A DNA stretch of 6,445 nt from DASUMP01 sp036277635 (GCA_036277635.1 DASUMP010000088.1:1-6445), one strand, 5' to 3'; positions 1-5,426 are shown, counted from the stretch's first letter. A program made the numbers and translations. The notes: generated from the letters alone by a model not told the origin.

Positions 1-1
1 G

Positions 2-454
2 GAGGTCGCGACCGAGACCGTCGTCGTCGACGGCCTCGACTACCGCGAGTCGCTCCAGGTCGTGCGGGTCGAGGGCGGCATCGCGAACAACGTGGTGCCC
101 GACGCGTGCACGGTCACCGTCAACCGCCGCTATGCACCGAACCGCTCGCTCGACGCCGCCGTCGACGAGGTGACGGCCCTGTTCGCCGACGCCGACGCGG
201 TGGAAGTGCTGAACCGCTCGTCGGCCGCGCCCCCGAACCTCACGCAGCCGCTCGTGGCCGAGTTCGTCGGCACCCTCGATCTGCCCGTGCGCCCGAAGCT
301 CGGCTGGACCGACGTCGCCCGCTTCGCCGAGCACGGCATCGCCGCGCTCAACTTCGGCCCCGGCGACCCCGAGCTCGCCCACACCGCCGCCGAACGCGTC
401 ACCCGCGCGGACATCGAGTCCGTCCACGAACGCCTCGCCGCGTTCCTCACCTGA
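2..454 (+). CDS. dapE: Succinyl-diaminopimelate desuccinylase, C-terminal part (5' end outside window)
   Basis: The visible 150 residues belong to an M20-family zinc aminoacylase of the DapE type. DapE removes succinate from N-succinyl-LL-diaminopimelate in the cytoplasm, a step towards lysine and cell-wall diaminopimelate. The first part holds the conserved segment GGIANNVVPDACTVTVNRRY, typical of the M20 lid/dimerisation domain. The chain then returns to the catalytic domain with GWTDVARFAEHGIAALNFGPG, followed by AHTAAERV. The His of that last motif (codon 380-382) is the expected C-terminal zinc ligand. The frame is open from base 2, so the start and the N-terminal metal ligands are not seen. 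The stop is TGA. The gene converges on the multicopper oxidase gene, with a hairpin 25 nt after the stop. Another M20 deacylase, such as an ArgE-like enzyme, is possible, but GWTDVARF and NFGPGDP resemble actinobacterial DapE best. Confidence 0.87.
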   Translation, partial: EVATETVVVDGLDYRESLQVVRVEGGIANNVVPDACTVTVNRRYAPNRSLDAAVDEVTALFADADAVEVLNRSSAAPPNLTQPLVAEFVGTLDLPVRPKLGWTDVARFAEHGIAALNFGPGDPELAHTAAERVTRADIESVHERLAAFLT

Positions 455-460
455 CCACCG

Positions 461-521
461 TTGGTGCAGTACGCCCCCTTGGTGCAGTTCACCCACACCG
501 CAGGTGGGTGAACTGCACCAT
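461..521. repeat. Three copies of an 18-nt motif: two in tandem, one inverted
   Basis: Copy 1 (461-478, +) reads TTGGTGCAGTACGCCCCC and abuts copy 2 (479-496, +), TTGGTGCAGTTCACCCAC. Copy 3 (504-521) is inverted and differs from copy 2 only at its first base. Copies 1 and 2 match at 15 of 18 positions. Copies 2 and 3 form the hairpin listed separately. A fourth copy, matching copy 2 at 17 of 18 positions, lies at 3314-3331 beyond the far end of the oxidase gene. Whether this is a genome-wide intergenic repeat or a protein site cannot be told from one window. Confidence 0.75.
480..520. terminator. Perfect 17-bp hairpin between convergent dapE and oxidase genes
   Basis: Arms 480-496 and 504-520 are perfectly complementary (17 bp) around the 7-nt loop ACCGCAG. 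The hairpin starts 25 nt after the dapE stop and 15 nt after the oxidase stop on the other strand. That position suits a bidirectional terminator. Neither side has a T-run, so it would be a non-canonical, actinobacterial-type terminator. An alternative is a palindromic protein site or repeat element, since the arms belong to a motif found again at 3314-3331. Confidence 0.6.
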
Positions 522-535
522 CGCAGGGGGGCTGG

Positions 536-3139
536 TCACTTCTTGTGGACGACGATGCTGCCCGACGTGATCACGGTCGGGTTGGCCGTGTCGATGTCGT
601 CACTCGCGCCGAGCACGTTGTCGTAGACGATCGCGCTCGCGGCATCGATGTCCCAGATCTTGATGCGGAACCGATCGAACCCGCCGCCGCCGTTCAGCGC
701 GCCGTCGGTGGCGGTGAGGAGGAAGCCGTAGCTCCCGACACCGTTCACCGTGCCCGTCCCCTTGTACTGCGCCTTCGCGCCCGCGACCACCAGCCACTGG
801 TACGTCTCGGAGTGGAACGCGAAGTCGGCGACGTGGAACGTGAACTCGGTCTGACCGGTGGGTGCGGTCGCACCCTTCTTGTACTTCGACACGAACCCGA
901 ACGTCGCCGGTCCGGTGAGCGACGGATCGGCCACGTACGCGCCCGGTGGTGAGTCGATGCGCCCGCCACCGGTGACGAACCCGGCCGACGGGTCGTAGAC
1001 GACGATCATCGTCGTGTCGGTGTCGGTGATGCCACCGGCCTCGACCGTCGCGGTGATCGTGTACACGCCCGCGGCGCCGAACACGTGCGACGCGCTGTAC
1101 GAGTCGGCGTCGGTCGGCGTGCCGGGCGTGTCGGTGCTGCCGTCGTCCCAGTCGAAGCTCGGCGTGACGCCGCCGAACACGTCGGCGGTGACCGGAACGT
1201 TGGAGCCGACGGGATACAGCGCGCCGTCGGGCGGGCTGGTGATGTCGACCGACGGCGCGACCACGACGAGCTCGGAGGTCATGCCCTGGTGGTGGTGGAA
1301 GAAGATGTGGCAGTGGAACACCCACCGGCCGACGCCGCCGCCCGGCGTGCCGTCGGGGAACGGACGGTCGTCGAGCCGGATGCGGTAGTTCAGCGTGCAG
1401 TTGCCGGGCACGTTGAAGTTGTCGACGAACTCGGGCGCGAACGTCACACCCGGGATCGGGAGTGGGTTCGTCCCGTCGTTGCAGTCGCTGTACGACAGCG
1501 GCTGGATCGAGAACCCGTGCAAGTGGAACGGGTGGTCGGCCGGCGTCGCGTTCGTGACGCTGAGCTGCAACGTGTCGCCGATGAGCGCCCACCGCGACGA
1601 GTCGTGGTGCGGCTCCAACGTGTAGTCGGCCGTGAAGTCGTGGTGACCCTTCACGCCGTCGATGCCGGGGAAGCCGCCGGTCGTGGTGAGGCGGATGTCC
1701 TGGTCGGCGGAACCGGCCTCGGGCACCGGGAACGTGGCCGGGTCGAGGAGCGTGCCCGTGGGCGCGGGGAGCTGTTCGACCGGGTCGAGGCCCGGCGACG
1801 AGCGCAGCGCGGTGCCCGCACCGATCGTGTACGCGGGCGACACCGCCGCGCCCGTCACGTTCAGGTGCGCCACCGGAACGGTCGGCGTGCGCGTCCAACC
1901 ACCCGCGACGTCGCCGTTGCCGGTGCGGCGGTAGTCCTGCGTCCAGATCGTGGCGACACCGCTCGCGCTCGCCGGGATCGCGACCACCACGTCGGTGCGG
2001 TCGCCGGGGTCGAGCAGGATCTCGCCCGCGTCGTAGTCGAAGTCGAAACCGCCGGCGGTCGTGCCGTCGAGCACCGCGGCGTCGAGCAGCCCGCCCTCGC
2101 CGCCGACCCGCACGAGCGGCAACTGGGCGCCGGCGTTGTCGGTCGCGCGCAACCGGAAGAAGCGCGTCGTCGCCTCGTTGACGATCTGGAAGCGCACGCC
2201 CTGGCCGGGCTGCACGTCGAGCACCGACGCCCCCGCGTCGAGCGCGCCGGGAGCGCTGGGTGTCCCCGCGCGTCCCCCGACGTTCACGCCGTTCGTGAGC
2301 ACGGTCTGGCCTTCGTTCACGCGCATGGTCTTCCGCTGGATGTTCGGCACGTCGCCGGCGGCGAGCGCCCCGCCGAGCGCGTCGCCGTGGTTGTCCATCG
2401 GCGTGTCGCACAACGTGGTCGGCGTCGGCGCGGCCTGCACCGGGAGCGGACCGCCACCCACCCACGGCAGCGCCGGGTTGTAGGTGGCCGTGTCGTTCGT
2501 GCCCGGCGTCTTGCACACCGTGATGTCGGAGAGGTTCAACGTGTGCGTGTCGGCGGGTCCGGGGAGCGTGCCGTCGGCCACGAGCGCGGCGTCGGCCGCG
2601 TCGCTCACGATGATCGACCCGTAGAGACCCTTGAACACCTGGTTCGTCGAGAACTCGTGGTGCGGGTGGTACCAGTAGACGCCGGGACGCGTGACCACGA
2701 AGTCGTAGAGGAACGTGTCGCCCGGCTCCACCTGGTTCTGGGTGAGCGGCGTGCCGTCGTTCGGGTTCGACAGCTCGATGCCGTGCCAGTGGATGCCGGT
2801 CTCCTCCGCGTCGAGGTGGTTCTCGAAGTGGACGATCACGCGCTGGCCGACGTTCAAGCGGAACTCGGGCCCGGGCACGGTGCCGTTGAACGCGTACACG
2901 TCGGCGTCCACGCCGCCGCCGATGTCGACGGTCGCTTCGTCGGCGACGATCGTCGTCTCGACGATGTTCGGATCGGCGTTCGTGTCGGTGACCGTCGGCA
3001 CCGCGTACGGGCTCCCGCCCGACGTCGCGCGCGCCGAGTCCGCGGCGCGTGCGATGAGCAGACCGGCGACGAGTGCGACGACGAGCAGCGCCACGGCGAG
3101 CGCGCGTCGAGGACGTTCTCGAACGAGGTACGTGGCCAT
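536..3139 (-). CDS. Secreted multicopper oxidase with PKD-like and C-terminal beta domains
   Basis: This 867-aa copper oxidase would oxidise a substrate (phenol, metal ion or similar; not predictable) and reduce O2 to water outside the membrane. Residues 1-38 look like a signal peptide: RERPRR, then a hydrophobic stretch about 13-31, then ARA. Three cupredoxin domains fill about 45-630. All copper motifs are intact: HWHG (H117, H119), YHPH (H158, H160), HPFHLHG (H536, H539, H541) and HCHIFFHHHQGM (H609-M620, with C610, H615 and M620 as type 1 ligands). A PKD-like domain (about 631-715: DWDDGS, GVYTITATV) and a Gly/Phe-rich beta-type domain (about 718-866, starting FVTGGGRIDSPPGAY) follow. That last domain resembles what I recall as the post-COAP-1 family. 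The protein is longer than usual laccases (about 500-650 aa) because of this tail. A GGAGGGGGAG ribosome site supports the ATG at 3139. The gene looks monocistronic, between two hairpins. Confidence 0.93.
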   Translation of the reverse strand: MATYLVRERPRRALAVALLVVALVAGLLIARAADSARATSGGSPYAVPTVTDTNADPNIVETTIVADEATVDIGGGVDADVYAFNGTVPGPEFRLNVGQRVIVHFENHLDAEETGIHWHGIELSNPNDGTPLTQNQVEPGDTFLYDFVVTRPGVYWYHPHHEFSTNQVFKGLYGSIIVSDAADAALVADGTLPGPADTHTLNLSDITVCKTPGTNDTATYNPALPWVGGGPLPVQAAPTPTTLCDTPMDNHGDALGGALAAGDVPNIQRKTMRVNEGQTVLTNGVNVGGRAGTPSAPGALDAGASVLDVQPGQGVRFQIVNEATTRFFRLRATDNAGAQLPLVRVGGEGGLLDAAVLDGTTAGGFDFDYDAGEILLDPGDRTDVVVAIPASASGVATIWTQDYRRTGNGDVAGGWTRTPTVPVAHLNVTGAAVSPAYTIGAGTALRSSPGLDPVEQLPAPTGTLLDPATFPVPEAGSADQDIRLTTTGGFPGIDGVKGHHDFTADYTLEPHHDSSRWALIGDTLQLSVTNATPADHPFHLHGFSIQPLSYSDCNDGTNPLPIPGVTFAPEFVDNFNVPGNCTLNYRIRLDDRPFPDGTPGGGVGRWVFHCHIFFHHHQGMTSELVVVAPSVDITSPPDGALYPVGSNVPVTADVFGGVTPSFDWDDGSTDTPGTPTDADSYSASHVFGAAGVYTITATVEAGGITDTDTTMIVVYDPSAGFVTGGGRIDSPPGAYVADPSLTGPATFGFVSKYKKGATAPTGQTEFTFHVADFAFHSETYQWLVVAGAKAQYKGTGTVNGVGSYGFLLTATDGALNGGGGFDRFRIKIWDIDAASAIVYDNVLGASDDIDTANPTVITSGSIVVHKK

Positions 3140-3141
3140 CG

Positions 3142-3152
3142 TCTCCCCCTCC
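3142..3152 (-). promoter_or_regulatory. Ribosome binding site of the multicopper oxidase gene
   Basis: On the minus strand GGAGGGGGAGA lies 2-12 nt before the ATG at 3139, which fixes that start. Just upstream on the transcript, 3153-3178 can fold: GAGC 3153-3156 with GCTC 3175-3178, and CGGGC 3160-3164 with GCCCG 3168-3172. This small stem borders the ribosome site. Confidence 0.7.
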
Positions 3153-3225
3153 GAGCAGTCGGGCTCCGCCCGCCGCTCTCACCCCAGCGTCACCCCAAAC
3201 CATCCGCTGGAAGATGGCGTCGACC

Positions 3226-3238
3226 GGTGTACACCCAC
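3226..3238 (+). repeat. Shortened copy of the 18-nt motif containing a palindrome
   Basis: GGTGTACACCCAC equals the core GGTGCAGTACACCCAC of the copy at 3314-3331 with CAG removed. It is in the opposite orientation to that copy, 75 nt away. Removing CAG creates the palindrome GGTGTACACC (3226-3235), about 90 bp upstream of the oxidase start, where an operator could sit. Short length makes a chance match possible. Confidence 0.35.
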
Positions 3239-3313
3239 CCGACCGACGTCGCCAGACCCGATTTCGCCCGCCGCGGCCCATTTCCCGGGTTGGGTCAGGA
3301 GTGCACACGCCAC

Positions 3314-3331
3314 GTGGGTGTACTGCACCAA
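3314..3331 (-). repeat. Copy of the 18-nt motif upstream of the oxidase gene
   Basis: Read on the minus strand this is TTGGTGCAGTACACCCAC. It matches the copy at 479-496 at 17 of 18 positions and the copy at 461-478 at 16 of 18. It can form an imperfect hairpin with 3301-3308: GTGCA and CAC pair with GTG and TGCAC around a 3-nt bulge. It lies 115 bp beyond the lexA stop and 174 bp upstream of the oxidase start. Confidence 0.65.
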
Positions 3332-3377
3332 CAGTCGGCGGGCGCGAGGCAGGGGAGCGGAAGCGGGGGAGGGCGGG

Positions 3378-3428
3378 TCGCGCGCTTCCTCGGGTCCGTG
3401 TGACGCCGGAGCCGAGGAAGCGGCGCGA
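3378..3428 (-). terminator. Long hairpin terminating lexA
   Basis: Arm 3383-3393 (CGCTTCCTCGG) pairs perfectly with 3412-3422 over 11 bp. After a single bulged base the stem continues for 5 bp (3378-3382 with 3424-3428). An inner TCCG/CGGA pairing (3395-3398 with 3407-3410) extends it further. On the minus strand the hairpin begins 18 nt after the lexA stop. No T-run follows. It should separate lexA transcription from the oxidase gene. A shorter alternative stem, GCGGCG/CGCCGC at 3420-3435, overlaps it. Confidence 0.65.
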
Positions 3429-3446
3429 TCGCCGCGCGTCGCCTGA

Positions 3447-4172
3447 CTACAGGCGGCGGAGCACGGTGACGACCCGTCCGTAGATCGTCACCTCACCGGG
3501 CTCGAAGATCATCTCCTCGAGCGCGGGGTTCTCGGGGCGCAGCACGACCTTGCCGCGCCGGCGCAGGAACGTCTTCACCGTGGCCTCGTCGCCGGGGATG
3601 CCCGCGACGACGATCTCACCGGGCTCGGCGCTCGGCTGCGCGCGCACGACGACGAAGTCGCCATCCAAGATGCCGGCCTCGAGCATCGAGTCGCCGCGCA
3701 CCCGGAGCATGAACAGCTCGCCGCCGCCGCCCACGAAGTCTTCGGGCAACGGCAACGTCTCTTCGATGTTCTCGGCCGCGAGCACGCCGGTGCCCGCCGC
3801 GACATCGCCCACCAACGGCACGTGACGCACCGGCCGGCGCTCCATCGCGTGACCGGTCGACGGCTCGAGCGACACCTCGATCGCCCGCGGCTTGCTCGGG
3901 TCACGGCGCAGGTAGCCCTTGTCTTGCAGGGCGGCGAGGTGGGCGTGCACCGTGGACGGAGACGACAGCCCCACGGCCTCGCCGATCTCGCGCACGCTCG
4001 GCGGGTAGCCCTTGCGGGCGACCTCGGCGTCGATGAACTCGAGCACCTGGCGCTGGCGGTCGGTGAGCGGACGCTCCGACGGCCCGGAGCGGCGGCGGCC
4101 GCCGGGGGTGCCCGACGTGCCGGGGGCACCGGAGCTGTCGGAGGGGGTGGTGCGGGAGCGCGTCTCGGCCAT
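3447..4172 (-). CDS. lexA: SOS-response repressor and autoprotease LexA
   Basis: This 241-aa protein is the SOS repressor. On RecA-ssDNA filaments it cuts itself and releases damage-response genes. Residues 1-33 form a Ser/Pro/Gly/Arg-rich tail. The winged-helix DNA-binding domain follows at about 35-102 (LTDRQRQVLEFI, then GYPPSVREIGEAVGLSS as the recognition region). The S24 peptidase domain runs from about 115 to 241. Its cleavage bond is A126-G127 in DVAAGTG, the catalytic serine is S162 in RGDSM and the catalytic lysine is K200 in EATVK, so it should be cleavable. The frame stays open upstream to 4589, but that extension would cross the promoter and the LexA boxes, so the ATG at 4172 is chosen. 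No Shine-Dalgarno precedes it. A -10 element ending 7 nt before the ATG suggests a leaderless mRNA. The gene is divergent from the LysM gene, and three LexA boxes imply autoregulation. Confidence 0.96.
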   Translation of the reverse strand: MAETRSRTTPSDSSGAPGTSGTPGGRRRSGPSERPLTDRQRQVLEFIDAEVARKGYPPSVREIGEAVGLSSPSTVHAHLAALQDKGYLRRDPSKPRAIEVSLEPSTGHAMERRPVRHVPLVGDVAAGTGVLAAENIEETLPLPEDFVGGGGELFMLRVRGDSMLEAGILDGDFVVVRAQPSAEPGEIVVAGIPGDEATVKTFLRRRGKVVLRPENPALEEMIFEPGEVTIYGRVVTVLRRL

Positions 4173-4179
4173 GCCGGCG

Positions 4180-4208
4180 AACGTAGCACGCACACGCGTT
4201 CGGTACAA
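4180..4208 (-). promoter_or_regulatory. lexA promoter, probably leaderless
   Basis: On the minus strand TTGTAC (4203-4208) and TACGTT (4180-4185) are separated by 17 bp. The -10 ends 7 nt before the lexA ATG, so the transcript would begin at or next to the start codon. LexA box 4189-4202 fills the spacer, and box 4206-4219 overlaps the -35. Predicted from sequence only. Confidence 0.6.
4189..4202. promoter_or_regulatory. LexA (SOS) box, one mismatch, in the lexA promoter spacer
   Basis: On the minus strand CGAACGCGTGTGCG fits CGAACRNRYGTTCG except for one base (GTGCG for GTTCG). It lies wholly between the lexA -35 and -10. Its centre is 17 bp from that of the next box. Confidence 0.7.
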
Positions 4209-4219
4209 ACACCTGTTCG
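4206..4219. promoter_or_regulatory. LexA (SOS) box, one mismatch, over the lexA -35
   Basis: On the minus strand CGAACAGGTGTTTG fits CGAACRNRYGTTCG with one mismatch (GTTTG). It overlaps the lexA -35 and lies just upstream of the LysM-gene -35. Confidence 0.8.
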
Positions 4220-4228
4220 GAATTTCTC

Positions 4229-4257
4229 TTGACTCCGAACACCCGTTCGGGGAAGGT
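4229..4257 (+). promoter_or_regulatory. SOS-controlled promoter of the LysM gene
   Basis: TTGACT (4229-4234) is followed after 17 bp by GAAGGT (4252-4257). The -35 is strong and the -10 weak. Transcription would start near 4264 and leave a leader of about 80 nt. The perfect LexA box lies in the spacer. Confidence 0.6.
4236..4249. promoter_or_regulatory. Perfect LexA (SOS) box in the LysM-gene promoter spacer
   Basis: On the minus strand CGAACGGGTGTTCG is an exact match to the Gram-positive SOS consensus CGAACRNRYGTTCG. It sits between the -35 (4229-4234) and -10 (4252-4257) of the rightward promoter, so bound LexA would block the LysM gene. Its centre is 30 bp from that of the middle box. 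Confidence 0.9.
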
Positions 4258-4270
4258 AGTTGTCTCACCC

Positions 4271-4310
4271 TGGTGGTTGGATCGTCCCAGGACAGGAAAT
4301 CCACCCACCA
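4271..4310 (+). other. Stem-loop in the leader of the LysM gene
   Basis: Arm 4271-4282 (TGGTGGTTGGAT) pairs with 4299-4310 (ATCCACCCACCA) over 12 positions with one T-C mismatch, around a 16-nt loop. It begins about 7 nt after the predicted transcription start and ends 34 nt before the ATG. It could stabilise the transcript or affect translation. No known RNA family is recognised. Confidence 0.45.
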
Positions 4311-4344
4311 CGGTCCATGCGTCGCTTCCCCGAAGGAACACCAG

Positions 4345-4743
4345 ATGGCAGCCGTCATGATCACCACCGAGGCCCGAGCCGAGCGCCCTCTCCCCAGGGC
4401 CACCACCACTCGGCTCCGGCTGGTCCCCCCGCCGCCGGCACGCAGCCGCCGGACCGCCGCCGTGTACTTCCGGCGTCGGCTCGTCGCCGTGCTGTTGGCG
4501 TTGGGGATCGTGATCGTGGCGGGCCGTGCGGGCGGCGCGCTCGGGGGGTCTTCCCTCGCCACCCCCGAGTCGCGTCCGTCCGTGACCACCTACCTCGTCC
4601 AGCCCGGCGACACCCTCTGGGAGATCGCCGCCACGCTCGCCCCCGAGCGCGACCCCCGCGAGGTCGTCGACGCGATCACCGACGTGCGCGGCAACGGCCC
4701 GCTCGAGGTCGGCGAGCAGATCACCTGGCTCGCCGGCGAGTAG
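4345..4743 (+). CDS. Membrane-anchored LysM protein, probable SOS cell-division inhibitor (YneA/Rv2719c-like)
   Basis: The 132-aa product has a basic, Pro-rich cytoplasmic tail (about 1-45, with RSRRTAAVYFRRR), one membrane helix (about 46-60, LVAVLLALGIVIVAG) and a LysM domain (about 82-130: YLVQPGDTLWEIA to LEVGEQITWL). The LysM domain would bind peptidoglycan outside the membrane. This layout and the position divergent from lexA match YneA of Bacillus and, by synteny, Rv2719c of Mycobacterium, both SOS-induced division suppressors. The protein has no visible hydrolase domain, so it would act by binding rather than by cutting wall. The ATG at 4345 is chosen because AAGGA (4333-4337) lies 7 nt before it. 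An in-frame ATG at 4357 is less well placed. The perfect LexA box in its promoter predicts induction by DNA damage. nrdR follows after 61 bp with no clear terminator. The division role is inference. Confidence 0.85.
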   Translation: MAAVMITTEARAERPLPRATTTRLRLVPPPPARSRRTAAVYFRRRLVAVLLALGIVIVAGRAGGALGGSSLATPESRPSVTTYLVQPGDTLWEIAATLAPERDPREVVDAITDVRGNGPLEVGEQITWLAGE

Positions 4744-4791
4744 CCCCCGCCGAGCCCGCGAACCACCCCGGAACCACGAAGCCGACGGTTG

Positions 4792-4797
4792 TACGGT
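4792..4797 (+). promoter_or_regulatory. Possible -10 element of a leaderless nrdR transcript
   Basis: TACGGT fits the actinobacterial TANNNT pattern and ends 7 nt before the nrdR ATG. No Shine-Dalgarno is visible before that ATG, which favours a leaderless start. No good -35 is seen. Confidence 0.4.
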
Positions 4798-4804
4798 GCG
4801 CACC

Positions 4805-5272
4805 ATGCGCTGCCCGTACTGCGGGGCGAACGACGACAAGGTCGTCGACTCCCGCGTCGCCGAGGAGGGCGCGGCGATCCGCCGGCGCCGCGAGTGCCTC
4901 GGCTGCGCGCGTCGCTACACCACCTACGAGCGGGTCGAAGAGCTCCCGATCGTGGTGGTGAAGCGGGCCGGCATCCGCGAGCCGTTCGACCGGGAGAAGC
5001 TCCTGTCGGGCATCGAGCGCGCCGCGCACGGCCGCCTCACCGACGAAGCCGTCGTCACGTTGGTGGGGGAGATCGAAGAGGAGCTGCGCGCCGCCGGCCC
5101 CGAGCTCGCCACCGACCAGATCGGCCTCGCCGTCCTCGAGCGCCTCCGCGCCCTCGACCCGGTCGCCTACCTGCGGTTCGCGTCCGTCTACAAGGGCTTC
5201 GAAGACCTCGCCGACTTCGAGCGCGAGGTCACCGACCTCCAGAAGAACACCGCCCCCAAGCGCCGCGACTGA
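4805..5272 (+). CDS. nrdR: Transcriptional repressor NrdR of ribonucleotide reductase genes
   Basis: This 155-aa protein has the full NrdR layout. An N-terminal zinc ribbon carries C3-x2-C6 (MRCPYCG) and C31-x2-C34 (ECLGCARRYTTYE). An ATP-cone follows at about 46-136 (PIVVVKRAGIREPFDREKLLSGIERA, then YLRFASVYKGF near its end). NrdR senses ATP/dATP through the cone and, when dATP is high, represses ribonucleotide reductase genes through paired palindromic boxes. The length is normal for the family. The start is the ATG at 4805, giving the canonical MRCPYC. The in-frame GTG at 4796 would add three residues and has no ribosome site. The gene lies between the SOS LysM gene and nrdJ, whose control region has two candidate NrdR boxes. 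A hairpin follows 10 nt after the stop. Confidence 0.97.
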   Translation: MRCPYCGANDDKVVDSRVAEEGAAIRRRRECLGCARRYTTYERVEELPIVVVKRAGIREPFDREKLLSGIERAAHGRLTDEAVVTLVGEIEEELRAAGPELATDQIGLAVLERLRALDPVAYLRFASVYKGFEDLADFEREVTDLQKNTAPKRRD

Positions 5273-5282
5273 CCACGAAAAC

Positions 5283-5302
5283 TTCGTGCATCCGTGCACG
5301 AG
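5283..5302 (+). terminator. Hairpin after nrdR
   Basis: TCGTGCA (5284-5290) and TGCACGA (5295-5301) pair perfectly around the loop TCCG. A T-G wobble at 5283/5302 adds one pair. It starts 10 nt after the nrdR stop and lies 62 bp before the nrdJ -35. No T-run follows. A short second stem, GCGAA/TTCGC, lies at 5304-5315. Confidence 0.5.
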
Positions 5303-5364
5303 TGCGAACCTTCGCGAACGGGCTCTGACCTGGGGAAACGCAGGCGAGGAATCCGCGCTTACCG

Positions 5365-5394
5365 TTGACACGGGTGAAACTACAGTGCTGTAAT
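5365..5394 (+). promoter_or_regulatory. nrdJ promoter
   Basis: A perfect TTGACA (5365-5370) and TGTAAT (5389-5394) are 18 bp apart. The start would be near 5401, leaving a leader of about 155 nt. The palindrome TACAGTGCTGTA (5381-5392) overlaps the -10. An alternative -10, TACAGT (5381-5386), would place the start at the ATG at 5393, but its -35 (TTACCG) is poor. Confidence 0.65.
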
Positions 5395-5395
5395 G

Positions 5396-5411
5396 CACCC
5401 TCATCTCGCGG
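5396..5411. promoter_or_regulatory. Degenerate upstream NrdR box of nrdJ
   Basis: CACCCTCATCTCGCGG shares 10 of 16 bases with the downstream box, including C4, A8, T9, T11 and G13. Its centre is exactly 31 bp from that of the stronger box. NrdR boxes are known to come as pairs with this spacing. It covers the predicted transcription start. It is weak on its own; the call depends on the spacing. Confidence 0.4.
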
Positions 5412-5426
5412 TCGGGATCGCGACCA

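Larger units (their letters stand above)
3140..3446. other. Non-coding region between the oxidase start and the lexA stop
   Basis: No convincing gene lies in these 307 bases. The oxidase side has its ribosome site and leader stem, and two direct copies of TCACCCC (3179-3185 and 3190-3196) 11 bp apart. Next comes a perfect 10-bp palindrome, GGTGTACACC, at 3226-3235. The lexA side has the long terminator hairpin at 3378-3428. Between these is a copy of the 18-nt motif at 3314-3331. I could not find a convincing -35/-10 pair for the oxidase gene. Confidence 0.6.

Noticed and set aside
600..3403. Very long open frames overlapping the oxidase gene, one on each strand (about 900 and 770 codons)
   Set aside because: They are Arg/Pro/Ala-rich shadows expected when a GC-rich gene is read in other frames. 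The oxidase frame alone has ordered copper motifs, a signal peptide and a ribosome site.
4173..4589. N-terminal extension of the lexA frame upstream of 4172
   Set aside because: It would cross the LexA boxes, both predicted promoters and part of the LysM gene. The usual LexA length and fold are reached from the ATG at 4172.
4796..4804. GTG at 4796 as the nrdR start
   Set aside because: It adds MRT before the canonical MRCPYC, has no ribosome site, and overlaps the predicted -10.
5304..5322. GCGAACCTTCGCGAACGG as another LexA box
   Set aside because: The right half does not match GTTCG at the required spacing, and it is not at a promoter.
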